Shown here piece after piece: positions 57,753 to 64,000 of a stretch of 64,000 nucleotides of DNA. Every line of letters begins with the position of its first letter. Within the stretch, counting starts at the first letter, position 1. The DNA lies in contig NC_081406.1 in NCBI RefSeq assembly GCF_030272615.1, positions 165,959,521-166,023,520 on the forward strand, written 5' to 3'. A model generated the notes under the pieces. That model was not told where the DNA came from. It made no database searches and saw only the letters and a program-made list of their open reading frames with translations. The DNA comes from Cryptomeria japonica. Its lineage: Eukaryota > Streptophyta > Pinopsida > Cupressales > Cupressaceae. The translations under genes and the position numbers were made by a program.

Positions 57753-60700
57753 TGTTGGAACACAATGGACCACTGAGAGGGGGTGAATCAGTGGTAATCA
57801 ATAAAAACATTAAGCTTCTAAAAGATCTAAGTATTAATAACTTTAATCACAAAGAAATGAGAAGAGGTATCAAACACATGAGCACACACACATAAGAGAC
57901 ATATCCATAACACCAGAATGTATGAGGAAAACCCATGGTGGGAAAAATCCTCGGTGAGAAATGTTGTTGGAGTCTACTACTCCAATCCAAACTCATAATG
58001 AAAATATTGGTTACAACTTACATGGGCACCAACCCAAAGGAGCACCAACCCCTAGCTTTAGGGCACCAACCCCTAGCTCTAAGCACCCACTCAGAGATTA
58101 CAATGAATACAGATAATAAATACAAGTTAGATACCTTGTTGCAAATGAGTTCTTGTAACACCTTGCTAATCTGCTCTTGAGATTGATTGACTCTCTTCTG
58201 TCCTCAGGCCTTTATACCTCAATCTTATCTCTCTGCCCTCTATCTCTCTCTGATCTTGTTCTCTTCTCTCTACTCTTTGTTTACTCTTCTCTCCTTCTGC
58301 TACTCTTTATTCCTTTACTCAATCTCTTGTTGCCCCTAGATGTCTTGGCTCTCTGCACTTTGATCGATGCATTGTTATCTTCAATGTCTCTTCCTTCTAC
58401 CTTGCTATTATGTTTGCTCTAGCTCTACACTTTTTATATCATGTCTCTACCACTCTCCAATTCATGTTTAGGTATGCTCTTCTCATGGCTTATTTGTTGC
58501 ACGGGCTCTTGTCTATTCACACTTTCACTCTCTGCAAACACACTTCTTCACTCTCTATACATCATCTCTTTTTGATTAGCTACGTTCATCAAAATCACTA
58601 CAATCATTCAACACACACTCTCTTGTTCAAGAACCCTACTCTTCTTAGTCACATGCCTTTGTTCTTCACAGCTACATTCATCAAACACACCAATCTCCAC
58701 ACTATTGGTCAGCTCATACCACATCACATATCAGATAGACTTATTTTCCTCATTATCATACCCCATGATCTATACCATTTCCAATGTAGCTTGCAAATCA
58801 TCTACTTAGTTGGTTTACCTCTTTCTAGCAAGCTACTCAAATTCCCAGAGGCAGCAAACTATATTCTTCATCAACTTTGAATCTGAGTTGTCTATCTACT
58901 AGATTCAACCTTCACTGCAGGCATCATGGCGGTTTCATGTGCCACATCATCTTTGTGTCCTCTCTCACTAACCATCTGAGTCCAAAATGTATTTACTATA
59001 TTATATAGTTAGTTCTACACATAGGAAATTTTTTCCCTCCAACTAGAAATTAAGAATTAATTCATTCTTGTCCTCAAATATCTAGCATGAATCAGATTTG
59101 ATCTCCCTTCTTGAACTGAACACCTACATTAAATGACTCTGTACTGAGTTATTGAAGATCTCCATTATATCAAATTGGATTACCTATACTGAACACATCT
59201 CCTTTGTTCACTATACTTGGCTCACTATATTTGGCAAACTCAATCTACCCCACAGATTTGGTTTTGCCTCAATTGATCATCTTGAGCCCTGCAATTACCT
59301 ATAATAGGTTCGTCATTAATGCACCTCTATCCTCTGTCGACCTACTCTGAAGAATCAATGTCAATCTCCATTGTCATCAACTTCATCATATCCTATTTAT
59401 TCTATCCAGCAAGGAGCCGCATATCCTCATATTATTCATCTAGATTAGATGGTCAAGGTTGGTCAAGATCCATGTGAACAATCAGGTGGCTCTGATAAGT
59501 TAATCTCCATGTTGTGACTAACCTTTGTGTTATGTAGACATATTGCACTTATCGGGTTTACAATTGAACACTTATGTCGATCAATTCTATTAATTGGATA
59601 TTTCTACCCCCATGTTCATCGCCATAGTTATCCCGAAGTCAGTTTCTCAAAGCTCCATCGGTATAGTTTTAACTATCGGGATGACATCTTGCCTCTAATC
59701 TGATTTCACTAGCTATCCTAATGACCATGTGTATCTTCTGTTCCTTTCGTCAACATTGGTTAGTCTGATGAAATCCTCACCTTGAGTTCTCCTATCACCA
59801 TAGGCTATCCCAAGCACAGTCTCCATGATGACACACATTATCAACATAGGTTACCCCAAACTGAAACACTTCACACCAAACAACCACTTATCGAGATGAC
59901 TATCACTATTGGCATAGGAAAAACTTGTTAGAACGACAAAATAAGTTATTCTGATGACATACTATCATCCTCCCTTTATTGGCATAAGTATTCTAAAATG
60001 TATATTCCATGGTGACAGACCTCGTAAGCATAGGTTACTCTGAATGCAACCCATCAGAATAGCCAATACTATCGGCTTAGCACATTGGACACTAACCCAT
60101 CAAAACAAACTTATTTCGATGATACAACATGAATAGGCATCAACATAGCTATTCTGAGAATGCAAGTCCAAAGACCTTCTCCATATCAGCATACGTTATC
60201 TGATTAAGAAAGCTTCCACAGAAATGACCTTGTGATTCCTTTGTTCTATCACTATGAGTTATGTCAATGATCATGCCAAGAAGTCTTTTCTTCACTCTTC
60301 CTCTATCTAAATAGTTGTCCTGATCTTGTATGTGCTCCTGATGGTGTCCTCATCAACATAGGGTATCCTGATAAGCATACATTGGGATAGTTTGGTCTAT
60401 TGATATAGAGGAAATTAGTCATCCTGTCTTCAATAGCTATTACAAAGAACACCATTGATCTCCAGGTCAGCATAGCTATTCTGATATACTATCGGAGTAG
60501 TTTTCTCTATTGGTATCACCCAAAACTACTACTCTGTCAATGTTATGCTATCCCAATTTGACAAAAGACAACAGAAGCTGCACACAACTCAACATTGGCC
60601 TGACTCATATCGATCACAATTTCCTCTTCACGATTCAGTATCAGCCAAGCTATTCCAATATGACCACTTGAGAAAATATCACCTGCACAACACTTGATTG

Positions 60701-61053
60701 ATATAGCTATCTTGATCTGATCAGTTGTGCATCCTTCTCAACTCTACCAGCATAAACTAATATGCTCTTCATTAACATCTTAGCAACATCACTTCAATCA
60801 AGCTGAAACAACATCATCTCTTCCATTTTGACCTTCATCTAGGGCACACATCATCTTGTATTTTTATCCATGTCTTTGCATATCTTTGCACCACCATCCA
60901 GTTGGTGTGAAGCTATCAAATGACAAATTATGTGACACTTATCATTTGCACCTCTAACAATCTGATCTTCATTCAAGCACACTCATCATTGGTTGCAAAT
61001 TATTAGCCTTGCACACACGCATATTGACATCAATGAAAACTTCAATGCCAACA
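57753..61053 (-). repeat. 3.3-kb solo LTR with perfect target duplications
   Basis: The plus-strand ends are TGTTGGAACACAATGG and TTCAATGCCAACA. Identical pentamers TATAG lie at 57748-57752 and 61054-61058, so the insertion is genuine and its internal region is gone. It carries the copia-type signatures of the window (GAGAGGGGGTGAATCA near the left end; GAGGAAAACCCATGGTGGG near 57922). The orientation follows from these. The middle has CT-rich sequence (58170-58420, source of chance open frames) and an array of short palindromes (about 59600-60780). At 3.3 kb it is very long for a copia-type LTR. Confidence 0.85.
59600..60780. repeat. array of diverged short palindromes
   Basis: A motif close to CATCGGCATAGCTATCCGATG, itself nearly palindromic about ATAGCTAT, recurs a dozen or more times at irregular spacing. 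Examples are at 59656-59683 (CATCGGTATAGTT with AACTATCGGGATG), 60137 (CATCAACATAGCTATTCTGA), 60352 (CAACATAGGGTATCCTGATA), 60468 and 60707. It lies within the 3.3-kb LTR. Confidence 0.6.
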
Positions 61054-61079
61054 TATAGATCATGAATAAAATGCATAAC

Positions 61080-62288
61080 TGTGATGGTGGGAAAATGGTG
61101 AGTGATAGATCAAGAGGAAAACTAACCCTTTCCCCCAAAGAGAGATGGGAGTTTCAATATTGATTATTCTTCAAGAACTTTTCACCATTATATTAGGGAG
61201 ATAAGGGGTAATTCACTAGATCTAATATCTACACAAAGATGATAGATTAAATTTTGAATGAATTAAGGATGTTATGATGATCCCCTTATTCACTTTGTTT
61301 GATTTGAAATGGAAATTGATTGAATTGTGTAGTGCAAAAGTAATAACGAATCGGTTATGACTTGAGGTCTGAATATGGGATGAAGCTGTGCACTTGGATT
61401 TGGCAGTAAAATGTCGAGACGAAGTCACCCTGCAAATTTGACAAAAAGTCGTCCCGACCATGGCAGGAATGTACACGGTCTGACAAAAAATCCATGAAAT
61501 GAAAAGGGTTTTTCTACCTCTGCAAATGAAGCCTGAATCTGAAAGTATAGATGTGCACCTGCAACCTACATAGAGAAAAGAGAGGGAAAGGGGTTGGGAT
61601 TGGTGGTTTTCCTTTAGGTCAAACCCCAATTTTGGAATTAACCAAGTAATGAAAGAAAGTACTTGCAAGTAGATGTGAATGAAAGACTGAATTGTAAATC
61701 ACCTCAAGGGAGGTTGTAGTAGCAATGCTGATATAAATGTTTGTGTGGAATTGAATGTTGAAAGAAATCTCCTCTTCAATGGTTGAATCCTTGACTTCAA
61801 TGCAACACCTAGCCTTGAAAGGAGACTTGAGAATGCTCAATGCTGGAAAAGAATGCTTGATCACTTGAACATATCCAACTTCAACACCTATCCAACCTCT
61901 ATAAATGAGAGAATGCATGCCCCCTTAAATACATATTTGAAGGATTTGAATTTCATCACGGGCTGATATTGGGGAGATTTCCCGCTCACTGCACAACCCA
62001 CAATGCTTGCACTAGAAAGGTTCTGCCCCAAAATAGGGCAGAGAAAGGGGCACCCCGCCCCTGTCCTAGGAGGAAAAGGGTCCCACACCCCTATCCAAGG
62101 GGGGGCAGGGGCACCACACCCCTATCCTATGCCTTTCTCTAGGGCAGAGTGTGGACAGAGTGATGCAGAGGCCAAGGAAGAAGTAGTTTTCACAAGCTGA
62201 GCACTCTCTAGTCTCCGATCAGGCTAGAGGATTCGAGTTCACATGCATGAAGACTCTAATGCAGTCGTAAATTGCTAGGGTCGCAATT
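61080..62288 (-). repeat. LTR-like segment related to the gypsy LTRs, nested in the gypsy internal region
   Basis: Gag-like coding on the minus strand stops at 62289 and continues on the far side of this segment and the 3.3-kb solo LTR. The segment starts TGTGATGGTGGGAAAATGG, comparable to TGTAATGGTTGTAAA of the gypsy LTRs, and shares 'GGTCAAACCCCAATTTTGG' with them near 61617. Otherwise it is different, so it is probably a solo LTR of a related family. The ends are approximate and no target duplication could be fixed. GC-rich repeats occur at about 62040-62135. Confidence 0.5.
62040..62135. repeat. GC-rich short repeats
   Basis: About three copies of a 30-35 bp unit resembling CACACCCCTATCC followed by a G-run. 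It is the most GC-rich patch of the window, with G7 and several C4-C5 runs. Confidence 0.7.
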
Positions 62289-62630
62289 TTATGACACTAT
62301 AATAACATCATCTTCATTACAAATATGTTGATGATTAAGATAAGCTCTAAGAAAATAAGGAGGATCTAAGGAGATTGATAAACCAACATTTTGATCTTGC
62401 CCCCCTTGCACTTGAGTATGCATGTGAGAAGAGGATGGTGTCATGTTACTCTTCAATGGTTGCTTTCTAATGGAGAGATCATTGATAGGATTATTAATTA
62501 GTTCTTCATTCACAATAGGTACCTTAGGAGATGTACAAGCGTTAACTTTGTCAATGTCATCTCTAAGATTATCATTGTCTACAAAAGCCTTTATGTGACA
62601 TGGATAAAATCTTTGAGAGATAATTTGCAA
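62289..62630 (-). pseudogene. gypsy Gag N-terminal region
   Basis: A 113-codon open frame starts at 62630 (MQIISQRFYPCHIKAFVDN). It includes a DDIDKVNACTSPKVPIVNEE stretch, SNMTPSSSHMHTQ, and GLSISLDPPYFLRAYLNHQ. It lies about 380 bp inside the primer-binding site, where Gag starts in gypsy elements. The homology call rests on position. The sequence alone is not diagnostic. The frame ends at the junction with the nested segment at 62288, so the stop is a product of the insertion. Confidence 0.45.
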
Positions 62631-63007
62631 ATAAGAAGTATCTTTGATACCCTAAAAATACAATATGCAAGAGTACTATGAGTGAAAAGAAGTAATGTAA
62701 AATGAAAGAAGCCATTATCCAACACATGATTATGATAAATGTAACTAAAAAGAAATGTAATCATATGAGAAATAGCAAAAAAAGCAAATTTGGTAAAATT
62801 TCCATTATGAAATAAATCAGTTCTAAAAACACAAGTAAAAAATTATGCAACCCACAAATCAATTGTATAAGAATAAATTAGGTTTTTTATGAAATTAACC
62901 GCTAAATTTATGTAATTTAATTGAAAATATGATCCATGAGTGCAAAATTGATTGTTTAAATACCTACAAATCATATTTGATACCATAAATTAGAAAATAA
63001 GCATGCA
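62631..63007 (-). other. gypsy leader between primer-binding site and Gag
   Basis: About 380 bp, A-rich, with no coding trace. Confidence 0.5.
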
Positions 63008-63023
63008 AGGAGTCGAGTTCACC
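63008..63023 (-). promoter_or_regulatory. candidate gypsy primer-binding site
   Basis: Minus-strand TGGTGAACTCGACTCC lies three to four bases inside the LTR end. TGG at the start fits a CCA-ended tRNA, but I cannot name the tRNA. Confidence 0.6.
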
Positions 63024-63027
63024 AAAA

Positions 63028-64000
63028 TGTAATGGTTGTAAATTTGGAATTAGGGTTTTAACAAATAGAACCAATAAATAACCAAATTAACCATACATTG
63101 AAAGAAGGGGGTGAATTCAATAGATCTAGCCATAGTTTGATTAGAAAAAGGGTTAAGTATATTGATTAGATTTACCAATTTTGTGTGGGTGTGTCTCCTC
63201 CTTTATTAGTTGACAATTAGATGATAATTGTAAATTAGTGCAAGAGTATGAATAATTGAAGTCAACTATCAAAACTAGACTAACACAGATATCCCATAGA
63301 GCCACAAATTGAGGTCTAGGCAAAATAAGATATTTAGAACCTGTTCCTAGAAGTTCAGCCTAATTTTTCCAAACCAAGTAGCATAAATTCGCCCTAGTCT
63401 TCCAAATTTTCCTTCGTCAAAAGTTGAGCCTATTTGTCACTATCGACTTTGTTGGCATTCTAGAGTACAATTTCTAGCCATGTTCCTATGCATAGAGAGA
63501 GATTAAATAGGTTCGTCTATGGGGGTTTGCCTTAGGTCAAACCCCAATTTTGGAATTAACCATGAATGAAATAATGTAAATACTCCAATAAATGATAAGG
63601 AGATAACCTCATATCTGAAATTATTGATAATGATATAATTCTCTTTGAATGTAATCACAAATGTTGAATATAATGGCATGACAAACACATGAACATAAAA
63701 AAAACCCTAATCACACACACATTCTTGTAGGAATACTGATGTAAGATATCTCCACAATGCTTAATGGATAAAGTACAACCTTGAATCTCTAAAAATGCTT
63801 GATGATGAATGCTTCACAGATGCATGAATAATTTAGGTATATGAGTGATCAATCGTTTCTAGGTGAAAATGGATTGAGAGGATGTCATTAAATAGGGTTT
63901 CCTAGGTAAATTACCAATTAGGGAAAGAACCTCCAATGGTCAAGTATAGCCACAAGAACCAAATTCCATCGAGGAGATAAAGAAATTGCCCCATTTCAAA
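63028..64000 (-). repeat. gypsy 5' LTR, cut by the window end
   Basis: It starts TGTAATGGTTGTAAATTTGG and follows the 3' LTR (44798 onward) closely for the whole 970 bp visible, including 'AAAGAAGGGGGT', 'CCTTAGGTCAAACCC' and 'TATATGAGTGATCAATC'. The remaining roughly 1.7 kb should lie beyond the window. Confidence 0.85.

Larger units (their letters stand above)
44798..64000 (-). mobile_element. large gypsy-type element (family A), nested and cut by the window end
   Basis: On the minus strand its 3' LTR occupies 44798-46867 and 55865-56494 (about 2.7 kb when joined across the 9-kb insert). The internal part is 56495-57752 plus short pieces near 61054-61079 and 62289-63027. The 5' LTR starts at 63028 and runs past 64000. 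Removing the three nested insertions leaves only about 2 kb between the LTRs, with Gag-like but no Pol coding. The primer-binding site (63008-63023) and a purine tract (about 56495-56515) are both in place. The gypsy assignment rests on the Gag C-terminal motif near 57230-57330, which is the type found in Tat/Athila-like elements. It is non-autonomous. Confidence 0.65.

Noticed and set aside
58177-58880. 81- and 156-codon open frames rich in L, S and H
   Set aside because: They lie in CT-rich sequence of a solo LTR. Leucine/serine richness follows from the base composition.
61222-61918. 148- and 99-codon minus-strand frames
   Set aside because: They fall in an LTR-like segment that is shared, in non-coding form, with other LTR copies. 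No domain.
61059-62290. Exact target duplication (ATAAC) for the LTR-like segment at 61080-62288
   Set aside because: ATAAC occurs near both ends, but the right copy is separated from a CA end by several bases, so the boundary cannot be fixed.

Overview
The window looks like intergenic DNA from a large, repeat-packed plant nuclear genome. It is strongly AT-rich and holds no intact single-copy host gene that I can support. It contains Ty1-copia and Ty3-gypsy LTR elements, plant L1-type LINE fragments with the zf-RVT plus RNase H tail, SINE-like pieces, and long CT, TG/TA and AT microsatellites. Long LTRs, many decayed elements and deep nesting suggest a gymnosperm (conifer-like) genome, but that is inference.

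Layout. 1-1268: 3' part of a copia-type LTR. 1269-6068: AT-rich spacer with weak tandem repeats and a SINE-like piece. 6069-8244: small two-LTR, pol-less element. 10481-10540: (CT)30. 11281-11675: gag fragment. 11933-15568: 5'-truncated LINE on the minus strand with a 10-bp target duplication. 15660-16080: TG/TA microsatellite. 16360-19505: two head-to-head units with the same 3' tail; one carries a region resembling the 'putative plant transposon protein' class. 22726-25744: isolated gypsy LTR. 25749-32235: decayed autonomous copia element on the plus strand, joined at its 3' end to a LINE fragment (32236-33640). 35934-41640: minus-strand LTR element with zinc-knuckle Gag remnants and no pol. 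41641-42250: another LINE fragment. 42878-44111: solo LTR with perfect 5-bp duplications.

The right third is one nested stack. A minus-strand gypsy element with 2.7-kb LTRs and only Gag-like coding starts at 44798 and leaves the window at 64000. Its 3' LTR was split by a 9-kb tandem element with three LTRs and two internal regions (46868-55864). Its internal region was split by a 3.3-kb solo LTR (57753-61053, target duplication TATAG) and by a second LTR-like segment (about 61080-62288). The tandem element is the most unusual object: each 3.04-kb internal region has a primer-binding site, a coiled-coil and four-zinc-knuckle Gag, a second helical and acidic reading frame of about 394 codons that I do not recognise, and a polypurine tract, but no protease, integrase or reverse transcriptase.

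LTR ends, primer-binding sites, polypurine tracts and target duplications were read by eye. Similarity between copies is described only qualitatively because no alignment was run.
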